This document shows, piece after piece, positions 1-7,077 of a stretch of 20,774 nucleotides of DNA (its first letter is position 1; each line of letters begins with the position of its first letter). The notes beneath the pieces were generated by a model. That model did no database searches. It was not told where the DNA came from and saw nothing but the letters and a program-made list of their open reading frames with translations. A program made the translations under genes and the position numbers. This DNA comes from JBGTLA01 sp041744375. GTDB taxonomy: Bacteria; Actinomycetota; Acidimicrobiia; Spongiisociales; ZC4RG35. The DNA lies in assembly GCA_041744375.1 (NCBI GenBank), contig JBGTLA010000043.1:1-20774 (forward strand). The letters run 5' to 3'.

Positions 1-42
1 TGGCCGTTGGCCGTTCGCCGTTGGCCGTTGGCCGTTGGCCGT
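1..42. repeat. Heptamer tandem array 1 (TGGCCGT/TCGCCGT)
   Basis: Six consecutive 7-bp units. Five read TGGCCGT and the third reads TCGCCGT. The array is cut by the left window edge, so its true length is unknown. It is followed by TGGCGCGA and a linker of about 28 bp (43-72) that recurs after the second array. The period of 7 is not a multiple of 3, so open frames through it are artefacts of composition and not a gene. Confidence 0.95.
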
Positions 43-72
43 TGGCGCGACGGAGTTCCGCGCCGGGCATGC

Positions 73-150
73 AACGTGATGGCCCCAGCAACCGCCCACC
101 CTCGGGGCCAGCAGCCAGCGGGGGTCTGGGGGTCGACCACCAGAAAACAC
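73..150. repeat. 78-bp repeat unit, copy 1
   Basis: Begins AACGTGATGG and ends CCAGAAAACAC. It differs from the copies at 269 and 347 at about six positions. Each unit contains a G-run/C-run inverted repeat near its 3' end; in this copy the centre reads GGTCGACC, flanked by one mismatch. The unit lies between two heptamer arrays and starts exactly 196 bp before copy 2, which shows a higher-order composite repeat. Confidence 0.9.
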
Positions 151-153
151 AGT

Positions 154-237
154 TGGCCGTTGGCCGTTCGCCGTTGGCCGTTGGCCGTTCGCCGTTGGCC
201 GTTGGCCGTTGGCCGTTGGCCGTTGACCGTTCGCCGT
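154..237. repeat. Heptamer tandem array 2
   Basis: Twelve 7-bp units: eight TGGCCGT, three TCGCCGT and one TGACCGT. The first six units repeat a TGG-TGG-TCG pattern, a 21-bp super-period. The array is followed by TGGCGCGA and a linker (238-268) that resembles the one after array 1, so arrays 1 and 2 are copies of the same composite element with different heptamer numbers. Confidence 0.95.
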
Positions 238-268
238 TGGCGCGAGGGAGGTCCACGCCCGGGCACGC

Positions 269-425
269 AACGTGATGGCCCCACCACGCGCCCACCCTCG
301 GAGCCAGCAGCCAGCGGGGGTCTGGGGGTCGCCCCCCAGAAAACACAACGTGATGGCCCCACCACGCGCCCACCCTCGGAGCCAGCAGCCAGCGGGGGTC
401 TGGGGGTCGCCCCCCAGAGAACACA
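269..425. repeat. 78-bp repeat unit, copies 2 and 3 in direct tandem
   Basis: Copies start at 269 and 347 and differ by about one base (AAAACAC versus AGAACAC at the end). Each contains a hairpin CTGGGGG-TCGC-CCCCCAG with a 7-bp stem. The last copy ends two bases before the stop codon of the regulator that reads toward it from the right. The near identity of copies 2 and 3 compared with copy 1 suggests a recent local duplication. Confidence 0.93.
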
Positions 426-427
426 GA

Positions 428-1084
428 TCACAACGCCGCGAAGACCCTCTCGGCGATGAAGGCGCTCAGGCCCACCTGGGAGGTGTTGTCGACCCGAACC
501 GTGAGGATGCCGTCGGGAGTGCGGGTGATCGCCTCCACCCGGGCCCCAGGGCGCAGCCCGTTGACGTCGAGGAACTCCATGATCTCGTCGTCGAGCTCCA
601 ACTCCTCTGAGATCCGTTCCACGATGCGTGCCTCAGATCCCAGCGAGGCGAGGGGCTGCACCGGAGGCGGACGGTAGCCGGCGCCGGGAATGGGGTTGCC
701 GTGCGGGCAGGTCTGGGGGTTGTCGAGCTTCTCCCACATCGCCTTTTCGACGTCGTCGGAGATGGCGTGCTCCCACACCTCGGCTTCCTCGTGGACCTTG
801 ACCCAGGGAAGCCCCAGGACCTCGGTCAAGAATCGCTCGGCGAGTCGATGCCGCCGCACCACTACCTCCGCCAGGTGAGTGCCCTTGTCGGTGAGCGAGA
901 TCTCATCGGAGATGGCCACCAGGCCATCGGCTTCCATCCGCCTGACCATCTCCGACACCGAGGGCCGGGTCACTCCCAACCACTCGGCGATACGAGCCTG
1001 GATGACCGGTAGGCCGGCCTCGGCCAGTTCGTAGATGGCGGCGGCGTACTCCCGGTAGGGCGTGCTGTAGGAAGGCTGGGTCAC
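428..1084 (-). CDS. DtxR/IdeR/MntR-family metal-dependent transcriptional repressor
   Basis: 218 aa, the full three-domain length of the family. An N-terminal winged helix-turn-helix (about 10-70) is followed by the dimerisation/metal domain (about 75-140) and a C-terminal SH3/FeoA-like domain (about 148-218). H79, E83, H98, E105 and H106 fall at the same numbers as in DtxR, and the GNPIPG motif is present. The residue at DtxR C102 is glutamate (E102), and the residue aligning with DtxR M10 is E12. These acidic ligands recall MntR-type sites more than classic DtxR/IdeR. The start is GTG at 1084 with AGGA seven bases upstream. The gene diverges from an Fe(III) transporter operon, so repression of that operon and of itself is the natural expectation. 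Whether it senses Fe(II) or Mn(II) cannot be settled from sequence. Confidence 0.93.
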   Translation of the reverse strand: MTQPSYSTPYREYAAAIYELAEAGLPVIQARIAEWLGVTRPSVSEMVRRMEADGLVAISDEISLTDKGTHLAEVVVRRHRLAERFLTEVLGLPWVKVHEEAEVWEHAISDDVEKAMWEKLDNPQTCPHGNPIPGAGYRPPPVQPLASLGSEARIVERISEELELDDEIMEFLDVNGLRPGARVEAITRTPDGILTVRVDNTSQVGLSAFIAERVFAAL

Positions 1085-1151
1085 CAGACGATCCTACTGG
1101 GGTGCGCTGAACGCGAAGAGAACAAGCTGTTGGCAAAGCTGTTACGACACA

Positions 1152-1180
1152 GTGTTAGGCAAGCCTTACAGCATCAGTAA
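1152..1180 (-). promoter_or_regulatory. Candidate promoter of the DtxR-family gene with overlapping palindromic operator
   Basis: On the minus strand TTACTG (1175-1180) and TAACAC (1152-1157) are separated by 17 bp, which fits a sigma-70-like promoter about 70-95 bp upstream of the GTG start. An inverted repeat TGTTAGGC-AA-GCCTTACA (1153-1170, one mismatch) overlaps the -10 and spacer. Its TTAGGC/GCCTTA core resembles DtxR/IdeR/MntR family boxes. This would allow autorepression. Assigned by eye only. Confidence 0.5.
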
Positions 1181-1190
1181 GGTAGATTTG

Positions 1191-1213
1191 CACTACGCTG
1201 GTAGTGATATTTA
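1191..1213 (+). promoter_or_regulatory. Candidate fbp promoter with perfect inverted repeat
   Basis: CACTAC-GCTG-GTAGTG (1191-1206) is a perfect 6-bp inverted repeat. It is followed by an extended -10-like TG-A-TATTTA, with the hexamer at 1208-1213. Transcription would begin near 1220, leaving a leader of about 28 nt that contains AAAGGA (1232-1237) before the GTG at 1248. The inverted repeat would lie in the -35/-10 spacer, a good operator position. No convincing -35 is seen. Confidence 0.4.
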
Positions 1214-1247
1214 GGCTGCCCGCTCCCAGAGAAAGGAACCCCGACCA

Positions 1248-2312
1248 GTGCGCCGGATTTTCACGATCCTGACGGCCGCTCTCCTCCTCGCCGCCTGCGG
1301 CGATAACACGGCCGATCCCGCTACAACTGCCCCTCCGCCGCCCGACACCACCACCAGCGTTTCCGACACCGCCGCGCCCGACGACTACGTTCGCCTCGTG
1401 CTCTACTCGGGACGCAACGAGAACTTCGTGCAGCCGGTCGTCGACGAGTTCACCGCCGCCACCGGGATCGAGGTCGACGTCCGCTATGCCAGCACCGGTG
1501 AGCTGGCCACCACCCTCCTCACCGAAGGAGCCGCCAGCCCCGCCGACGTCTTCTGGGCTCAGGATCCCGCCTTCATCGGTGGAATCGCCCAGGACGGGAT
1601 GCTCTCCGATCTGCCCTCCGACATCTTGGAGATGGTCGATGACCGTTACCGAGATGCCGACGGCCGTTGGGTGGGCATCACCGGCCGCAGCCGCGTGTTC
1701 ATCTACAACACCGACCTGGTGGCCCCTGACGAGCTCCCGGTCACGGTGTGGGACTTGACCGAGCCGGAATGGAACGGTCTCTTTGGGGTGGCGCCCACCA
1801 ACGGATCGTTCGTGGCTTTCGTTACGGGCATGATCCTGACCGAAGGCGAGGAGCGAACACGGGAATGGCTGGAGGGAATCGCGGCCAACAGCCCGGTGAT
1901 CTTCGATGGCAACGGGCCTATCGTCGATGCCACCGTAGCCGGCGACATCGCCGGCGGGCTGGTCAACCACTACTACCTTGTCCAGCGCATCGCCGAACTG
2001 GGAGAGGTGCCCGCCGTCAACCACTTCTTCGGCGACGGCGACCCCGCCAGCATGGTCATGGCCACCGGTGCCGGCGTTCTTGCCTCGTCCGACCATCCCG
2101 AGGAGGCTTCCGAACTCATCCGCTTCCTGCTCTCGACCGAGAGCCAGACCCACTTCCTCGGCCTCTTCGAGTATCCCCTGGTGGAGGGGGTAGGCACGCC
2201 CGCGGGACAATTGCCGCTGACCGAACTGGGAGTGCTCGACATCAACCTGACCGACACCGCCGACACTCTCGAGCCGGCACTGGCACTCATCTCGGAGTCT
2301 GGTCTGAACTGA
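1248..2312 (+). CDS. fbpA: Fe(III) ABC transporter substrate-binding lipoprotein (FbpA/FutA-like)
   Basis: 354 aa. The N-terminus is a lipoprotein signal with lipobox LLAAC (lipidated Cys17), followed by a Pro/Thr/Ser-rich linker to about residue 45. The mature part is an extracellular solute-binding fold of the ferric-iron family: it opens YSGRNE, has a conserved DVFWAQD segment near 100-106, and carries adjacent Tyr242-Tyr243 in NHYYL, where FbpA proteins use a Tyr pair to hold Fe(III). Start is GTG at 1248 with AAAGGA about 10 nt upstream. The stop codon overlaps the permease start (TGATG). It should deliver iron to the permease and ATPase encoded next and is probably controlled by the divergent DtxR-family repressor. 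Confidence 0.92.
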   Translation: MRRIFTILTAALLLAACGDNTADPATTAPPPPDTTTSVSDTAAPDDYVRLVLYSGRNENFVQPVVDEFTAATGIEVDVRYASTGELATTLLTEGAASPADVFWAQDPAFIGGIAQDGMLSDLPSDILEMVDDRYRDADGRWVGITGRSRVFIYNTDLVAPDELPVTVWDLTEPEWNGLFGVAPTNGSFVAFVTGMILTEGEERTREWLEGIAANSPVIFDGNGPIVDATVAGDIAGGLVNHYYLVQRIAELGEVPAVNHFFGDGDPASMVMATGAGVLASSDHPEEASELIRFLLSTESQTHFLGLFEYPLVEGVGTPAGQLPLTELGVLDINLTDTADTLEPALALISESGLN

Positions 2313-3931
2313 TGGCAACGATCGCCCCTCCTCGGGGCACCCAAGAGCACCGCCGACCCTCCCCCTCTATCCGGGGGAGGGTTCCGATCGTGTTGTGGGT
2401 CATGGGCGTGGCAGCAGTTGTACCGGCCGTCACCCCCATTCTGTATCTCTTGTGGTCGGTGGTTCGTTCCGGCGTGACGGACACCGGAGGGATAACCACC
2501 GCCCGTTTGCTCTCGCTGTTCGGCTCGACCGCCCTACTGGTCGTCGCCGTGACGCTGACCACCACCGTCGTCGGGACGGCCACCGCTTGGCTCACGACCA
2601 GAACCGACCTCTCGGGTCGTCGTATCTGGTCGACGCTCGTCACCCTCCCCCTCGTCATCCCCTCCTACGTCGGGGCGCTGGCGATGCTGGGCACCTCGGG
2701 GAATGCAGGGCTCATGACCCAGACCCTCCGCTCGATCGGGCTGCCCGGCCTCCCGGTGTTCGCCGGTTTCTGGGCCGCCTGGGGGGCTCTCAGCCTGTGG
2801 AACTTCTCCTTCGTTCACGTGCTGGCGGTCCCCGCCCTGCGCAAAATGGACCCCGCTTTGGAGGAGGCGGCGCGAGGCTTGGGCTCGTCGCGATGGAGAA
2901 CCATGCGCACCGTGGTCCTGCCCCAGCTCCGGCCCTCTCTCTTGAGTGCCTCTCTTCTCGTGTCGTTGTACGTGCTGTCAGATTTCGGAGCCGTATCGCT
3001 GCTCCGCTACGAGACGTTCACCCGCGCCATCTACGCCCAATTCCGAGGACGGCTCGATGTGACACCCGCCTTGTTCCTCTCGGGGATCCTCGTCATCGTC
3101 GCCCTCGGGTTGGTGTTCGCCGAACAGAGGAGCCGGGGAAGGGCGGAACTGCATGCCTCCCGGCCGGCGCGGCAACCGCAGGTCGTTCGACTGAGTGGTT
3201 TCGCCCGGACGGGTGCCTACGGATTCCTCGCAGCGTTGGTGATCGGAGCCCTCGTCCTCCCCCTGCTGACTCTCATGTGGTGGACGATTCGGGGTGCGTC
3301 TCTCGGCAGCCCTATGGGGACTGTCGGCATCGAGCTGTTCCGGTCCGTCTCGGTAGCAGGGTTGGCAGCCTTGGCGACCGTGGCCGTCTCCCTGCCCTTG
3401 GCCGTGCTCACCGTCCGTCACGCCAGCCGACGCACTCGGCTGCTCGAATCGGTGACCTGGTCCACGTACTCTCTTCCTCACCTGGCAGTGGGTCTGGCAT
3501 TCCTGGTCCTGGCACTGCGGGTGATTCCGGTCCTGTACCAGACGATTCCTCTCCTGGTGATCGCCTATGTCGCCATGTTCCTTCCCCAGGCGTTGTCGGC
3601 CACACAAAACGGTCTACGCCAAGTCGGCCCCAGCCTCGAGGAGGCCAGCCGAGGGCTCGGGATGGGCCCGATGCGGACATTGGGAAAGATCACCCTCCCG
3701 TTACTTAGTCGATCGCTCCTCGCCGGGGCGGCACTGGTCTTCCTGACGGTCATGAAAGAGCTCCCCGCCACGCTGCTGCTCAGACCAACTGGCTTCGAAA
3801 CTCTGGCCGTGCGCATCTGGAGCGCATCGACCGATCTCTTCTACACTCAAGCCAGCGTGGCGGCGCTCGTCCTGGTGGCGATTTCCGCCGTGCCCCTTTA
3901 CATCCTCCTCGCCCGGGATCTACACGATTGA
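2312..3931 (+). CDS. fbpB: Fe(III) ABC transporter permease, fused double-domain (FbpB-like)
   Basis: 539 aa from the ATG that overlaps the preceding stop. It contains two homologous permease halves in one chain, about 12 hydrophobic helices in all, as is usual for FbpB/AfuB/SfuB. Each half carries an EAA coupling loop: EEAARGLGSSRWRTM in the first and EEASRGLGMGPMRTL in the second. These contact the ATPase. A basic, hydrophilic linker near residues 275-300 separates the halves. Translation is coupled to the binding-protein gene on one side and to the ATPase gene on the other, so the three form one transcription unit. Confidence 0.93.
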   Translation: MATIAPPRGTQEHRRPSPSIRGRVPIVLWVMGVAAVVPAVTPILYLLWSVVRSGVTDTGGITTARLLSLFGSTALLVVAVTLTTTVVGTATAWLTTRTDLSGRRIWSTLVTLPLVIPSYVGALAMLGTSGNAGLMTQTLRSIGLPGLPVFAGFWAAWGALSLWNFSFVHVLAVPALRKMDPALEEAARGLGSSRWRTMRTVVLPQLRPSLLSASLLVSLYVLSDFGAVSLLRYETFTRAIYAQFRGRLDVTPALFLSGILVIVALGLVFAEQRSRGRAELHASRPARQPQVVRLSGFARTGAYGFLAALVIGALVLPLLTLMWWTIRGASLGSPMGTVGIELFRSVSVAGLAALATVAVSLPLAVLTVRHASRRTRLLESVTWSTYSLPHLAVGLAFLVLALRVIPVLYQTIPLLVIAYVAMFLPQALSATQNGLRQVGPSLEEASRGLGMGPMRTLGKITLPLLSRSLLAGAALVFLTVMKELPATLLLRPTGFETLAVRIWSASTDLFYTQASVAALVLVAISAVPLYILLARDLHD

Positions 3932-3933
3932 TC

Positions 3934-4956
3934 ATGCCCAACGGTTACACACTCGCTATCAGGGCCCGCGACGTCGACAAGCGATTCGACGACGTGGCCG
4001 CCCTCGACGGGTTCCACCTCGACGTCCATGAGGGACATGTCATGACCCTGTTGGGGCCGTCGGGCTCCGGCAAGACGACCGCCCTGCGACTGGTCGCCGG
4101 CTTCGACCGTCCCGACAGCGGCTCGATCGAGGTCGGCGGTGTCACCGTGGCCAACGACACCACTTTCGTCCCCCCCGAGAAGCGGCGAGTGGGCATGGTG
4201 TTCCAGGACTACGCCCTCTTTCCTCACCTGAGCGTGGCCCGCAACGTCGCCTACGGAGTCGGGAAGAAAGCCCGACCCCGTCGAGTGGCCGAGACCCTGG
4301 AGCTCGTCGGCTTGGCGGGCAAGGAGCACCGCCTCCCTCACGAGTTGTCCGGAGGTGAGCAGCAGCGGGTGGCCCTGGCTCGCGCCCTGGCCCCAGAGCC
4401 GGGCGTGATCCTCCTGGACGAGCCGTTCTCGAACCTCGACGCCGCCCTGCGGTCGAGGGTTCGAGCCGAAGTGGCCGACATCTTGCGCACGGCCGGCACC
4501 ACTGCCGTCTTCGTCACCCACGACCAGGAAGAGGCCCTGTCGATGAGCGACTTCGTGGCCGTCATGCACGAAGGCAAGGTCGTGCAGGCGGCCCGTCCCT
4601 CGGACCTCTACCACGACCCCATCGATGAGTGGGTTGGGGGGTTCCTCGGCGACGCCGACTTCGTGACCGGCACCGCCCGCTCCGGGACGGTCGCTACTTC
4701 CGTCGGGGTCTTCCCCACCGATCTGGAGGGAGCCGTGAGGGTGATGATCAGACCCGAGTCGGTCAGCCTCACCCCCGACGCCGGAGGCTCGGCCGTGGTC
4801 CGCCGACGCCAATTCTTCGGTCACGACCAGCTGGTAACGGTGTCGCTCGCCGAGGGGTTGTTGTTGCGCGCTCGCCTCGGTCCCACCCCGTACCTAGAAC
4901 CCGGCGATCCCGTGACCGTGTCTGTCGAGAAGGCCACGGCCTTCCCCCTCACCTGA
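3934..4956 (+). CDS. fbpC: Fe(III) ABC transporter ATP-binding protein (FbpC-like)
   Basis: 340 aa from ATG 3934. A TTG at 3928 is an alternative start two codons earlier. Nucleotide-binding motifs are in order: Walker A GPSGSGKTT (41-49), Q-loop VFQDYALFPH (about 89-98), signature LSGGEQQR (138-145), Walker B VILLDE (158-163) and H-loop His196 in FVTHD. The C-terminal third, about 215 onward, looks like a TOBE regulatory domain (VMIRPESVSL). The start lies two bases after the permease stop, so it is translationally coupled. It energises iron import by the preceding permease. Confidence 0.93.
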   Translation: MPNGYTLAIRARDVDKRFDDVAALDGFHLDVHEGHVMTLLGPSGSGKTTALRLVAGFDRPDSGSIEVGGVTVANDTTFVPPEKRRVGMVFQDYALFPHLSVARNVAYGVGKKARPRRVAETLELVGLAGKEHRLPHELSGGEQQRVALARALAPEPGVILLDEPFSNLDAALRSRVRAEVADILRTAGTTAVFVTHDQEEALSMSDFVAVMHEGKVVQAARPSDLYHDPIDEWVGGFLGDADFVTGTARSGTVATSVGVFPTDLEGAVRVMIRPESVSLTPDAGGSAVVRRRQFFGHDQLVTVSLAEGLLLRARLGPTPYLEPGDPVTVSVEKATAFPLT

Positions 4957-4959
4957 TCC

Positions 4960-5601
4960 GTGACCCGTTGGCACCATCTCAGCGGCCACTCCACCGGCCA
5001 CGACTACGCCGAGCGGTTCGATCGGATGACTGCCCAGGGAGCCGACGTGCATGGCGAAGCCGACCGTTGCGCCGCCCTCGTCTCCCCTCCCGCCCGCGTC
5101 CTCGACGCCGGATGCGGGACGGGAAGGGTGGCCATCGAGCTGGCCCGCCGAGGGTTCGTGTGTGTCGGCGTGGATCTCGACCCTTCGATGCTGGGAGTCG
5201 CCCGGGAACGACAGCCCCAGCTCACGTGGATCGAGGCCGACCTGTCCTCCCTCGCCCTCCGCGAGCCCTCTTTCGACTTGATCGTGGCTGCCGGAAACGT
5301 CATTCCTCTCCTGGAACCGGGCTCCGAGCCCGCCGTCGTAGCCCGGATGGCCGCCCACCTCGCTCCCGACGGTTTCATCGTCGCCGGGTTCGGGCTCGAC
5401 ACCGCTCACCTTCCCATCCCGGAGGCGGTGGTGGGACTCGATGATTACGACAACTGGTGCGCATCCGCCGGCCTCAGCCTCGTCGACCGCCTGGCCACCT
5501 GGGATGGACGACCGTACGACGGGGGCGGGTACGCAGTCAGTGTTCACCGGCACTTCTCAGGCGGCACTCTCCCACCATCCGACCCGTACGGCCAGGTATG
5601 A
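4960..5601 (+). CDS. Class I SAM-dependent methyltransferase
   Basis: 213 aa with a GTG start only 3 nt after the ATPase stop, so it is probably the fourth gene of the iron operon. SAM-binding motif I is VLDAGCGTG (47-55), the acidic residue ending strand 2 is in GVDLD (70-74), a motif II/III-like segment FDLIVAAGNVIPLL lies at 105-118, and a post-III segment follows (APDGFIVAGFGLD). The N-terminus carries a short His-rich stretch. The substrate cannot be told from sequence, and a link to iron or siderophore chemistry rests on operon position alone. Its 3' end overlaps the oppositely oriented membrane-protein gene by 45 bp. Confidence 0.85.
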   Translation: MTRWHHLSGHSTGHDYAERFDRMTAQGADVHGEADRCAALVSPPARVLDAGCGTGRVAIELARRGFVCVGVDLDPSMLGVARERQPQLTWIEADLSSLALREPSFDLIVAAGNVIPLLEPGSEPAVVARMAAHLAPDGFIVAGFGLDTAHLPIPEAVVGLDDYDNWCASAGLSLVDRLATWDGRPYDGGGYAVSVHRHFSGGTLPPSDPYGQV

Positions 5602-5925
5602 GAGCAGGAAGAATCCAGCCGCCAAGAGCGTGTGGACGGACTTGAAACCCATCGACGCCTCACCCGTCCACACCGAGACCAGCGAGCGCAACCACAGCCC
5701 GAGGGACCACACGGCAAAGAGGGTGAGGAGGGCCCGTTCGATCGATGACTGGGCGGCGAAGAGCAGGGCGATCACCGCCAGGGTTCCGATCAGGAGCGAA
5801 CCACCGATGCGCATCCAATTCCCCACATCGGCCTGTTCCGCATCGGTGAGGAGCCTGATCCGACCACCCCACGTGGTGAGCGTCCACCCAGCGATGGCGA
5901 TGGCGAGGACAGTGCGTGATACCAC
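5557..5925 (-). CDS. Small four-helix integral membrane protein, function unknown
   Basis: 122 aa if GTG at 5925 is the start. This start is chosen because it places the gene just upstream of the first hydrophobic helix and leaves 40 bp to the divergent mobA. The open frame continues upstream into mobA antisense and is less credible. Four hydrophobic segments are visible: VLAIAIAGWTLTTW, IGGSLLIGTLAVIALLF, LLTLFAVWSLGLWL and HTLLAAGFFLLSYLAV. No catalytic motif or known family is recognised. No clear ribosome-binding site precedes the GTG. The last 45 bp run antisense to the methyltransferase gene. Confidence 0.65.
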   Translation of the reverse strand: MVSRTVLAIAIAGWTLTTWGGRIRLLTDAEQADVGNWMRIGGSLLIGTLAVIALLFAAQSSIERALLTLFAVWSLGLWLRSLVSVWTGEASMGFKSVHTLLAAGFFLLSYLAVRVGWWESAA

Positions 5926-5965
5926 CAGCCGATGGTAGAGGAGCCGAGTGTGCCAGCATGATCCG

Positions 5966-6538
5966 ATGATCGGAGCGATCCTCGCCGGAGGCAGAAGCAG
6001 TCGGATGGGCCACGACAAGGCCTTCGTCGAGGTGGCGGACAGGACCATGCTCGACTGGGTGGCCGACGCCCTCACCGAGAGCTGTGGCCAGGTCGTGGTG
6101 GCAGGACGCGTGAGCTCGGCGACGAGTCTGGTCACGGTACCGGACCCAGACATCGGCTACCGGGGCCCCCTGGCCGGGTTGGTGGGCGTGATGCGGGCGT
6201 ATCCAGGGTCTGGGGTCGTCCTCGTGGCCGTCGACCAACCCTGGGTACGGTCGGACACGGTCCGACGGTTGGGAGCGACTGCCGCCGATCTGGCCATGGT
6301 ACCGGTCGAAGGTGGTGTTCGCCAGACCACGTGTGCGGTGTACCCGGCCTCGCTCGCCCCAGCCGCCGAATCGGAGCTCGCTGGCGGTGGCTCTTTGCAG
6401 AGCCTGCTCGACATCGTCGCCTTCCACCCGGTGACCGAGTGGCACGCATGGGGCGAGGACGGGCGCTCCTGGTATTCCGCCGACACGCCCGAGTCCATCG
6501 ACCATGCCCTCGCTCACTTCGGCCCGCCCCCCGGTTGA
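5966..6538 (+). CDS. mobA: Molybdenum cofactor guanylyltransferase (MobA-like)
   Basis: 190 aa. The N-terminal nucleotidyltransferase signature LAGGRSSRMG.DKA (residues 6-19) is diagnostic of MobA/GlmU-type Rossmann folds. GPLAGL and VDQPWV follow, matching the MobA pattern in which the Asp coordinates Mg and GTP. The enzyme attaches GMP to molybdopterin to form the MGD cofactor in the cytoplasm. ATG 5966 is preferred because the protein then opens MIGAILAGG, as is typical; an in-frame GTG at 5948 would add six residues. moaA, another Moco gene, lies 1.2 kb downstream on the other strand. MobA homologues that act as nucleotidyltransferases for other cofactors are the main alternative. Confidence 0.83.
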   Translation: MIGAILAGGRSSRMGHDKAFVEVADRTMLDWVADALTESCGQVVVAGRVSSATSLVTVPDPDIGYRGPLAGLVGVMRAYPGSGVVLVAVDQPWVRSDTVRRLGATAADLAMVPVEGGVRQTTCAVYPASLAPAAESELAGGGSLQSLLDIVAFHPVTEWHAWGEDGRSWYSADTPESIDHALAHFGPPPG

Positions 6539-6564
6539 GACTCGTCAGTGAAAGTAGAGCCGCG

Positions 6565-7077
6565 ATGCCGACGAGAGCGCCCGAGCCGACAGAGAGGATC
6601 CGATTTCGAAGATATCGGACTGAGGACGCGACGGCCGTCTCGGAGATGTTCGCCGATCCACAAGCCCGACGCTTCTACCCCGACATGGGCCAACCCGACA
6701 AGAGCGTGGGTTGGATCCGATGGAACCTCGACAACTACGCCGAGCATGGTTTCGGGCTGTGGGTGATCGAACACAGGGACGAGAGCTTGTTTCTCGGCGA
6801 CTGCGGTCTGACCTATCAGATGGTGGAAGGAAGTCTGTTGCTTGAGGTGGGATACCACTTTCAACAGCCCCACCGAGGATTCGGCTATGCCACCGAAGCT
6901 GGACGCGCTTGTGTCACCTACGCATTCGACGAACTGGCCGCCCCACTCGTCTGCTCGATCGTCAATCCAGAGAACACAGCGTCGACACGCGTGGCTTCCC
7001 GAATCCACACCTCTCGCCGAGCATTCACCGACGACAAGGGCCAGCCGCGGGAGCTGTTCTGGAGCATGCACCGGTAG
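6565..7077 (+). CDS. GNAT-family N-acetyltransferase (RimJ/RimL-like)
   Basis: 170 aa from ATG 6565, 26 bp after mobA, so possibly co-transcribed. The fold is an acyl-CoA N-acyltransferase of the RimJ/RimL type. It opens TERIRFRRYRTEDA, has the acetyl-CoA pyrophosphate loop HRGFGYATEA in the middle, and ends with the typical VNPENTAS.RVA segment. The part after RVA (SRIHTSRRAF) departs from the usual LGF/GM continuation, so the C-terminus may be diverged. The substrate is unknown: ribosomal protein N-termini, small amines or antibiotics are all possible in this family. No convincing ribosome-binding site is visible. Confidence 0.8.
   Translation: MPTRAPEPTERIRFRRYRTEDATAVSEMFADPQARRFYPDMGQPDKSVGWIRWNLDNYAEHGFGLWVIEHRDESLFLGDCGLTYQMVEGSLLLEVGYHFQQPHRGFGYATEAGRACVTYAFDELAAPLVCSIVNPENTASTRVASRIHTSRRAFTDDKGQPRELFWSMHR

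Noticed and set aside
322..340. Hairpin in the 78-bp unit as a Rho-independent terminator
   Set aside because: The stem is good, but no T-tract follows it in either direction: A-rich sequence follows on the plus strand, and the T-run precedes the stem on the minus strand.
1..427. CRISPR array
   Set aside because: The repeated units are contiguous or separated by other repeats; there are no unique spacers of uniform length and no cas genes.
7..459. Long open frames through the repeat block encoding RRWPLAV-type repeats
   Set aside because: A 7-bp period keeps all frames open and yields repeated peptides; the frames run antisense into the regulator gene and have no ribosome-binding site or family similarity.
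1155..2318. 387-aa minus-strand frame opposite the iron-binding protein gene
   Set aside because: It is a GC-rich shadow frame with Gly/Asp/His-biased composition and no motifs; the plus-strand frame has a lipobox and the iron-site tyrosines.
4629..5444. 271-aa plus-strand frame across the ATPase/methyltransferase junction
   Set aside because: Arg/Pro-rich shadow translation of two well-supported genes in another frame.
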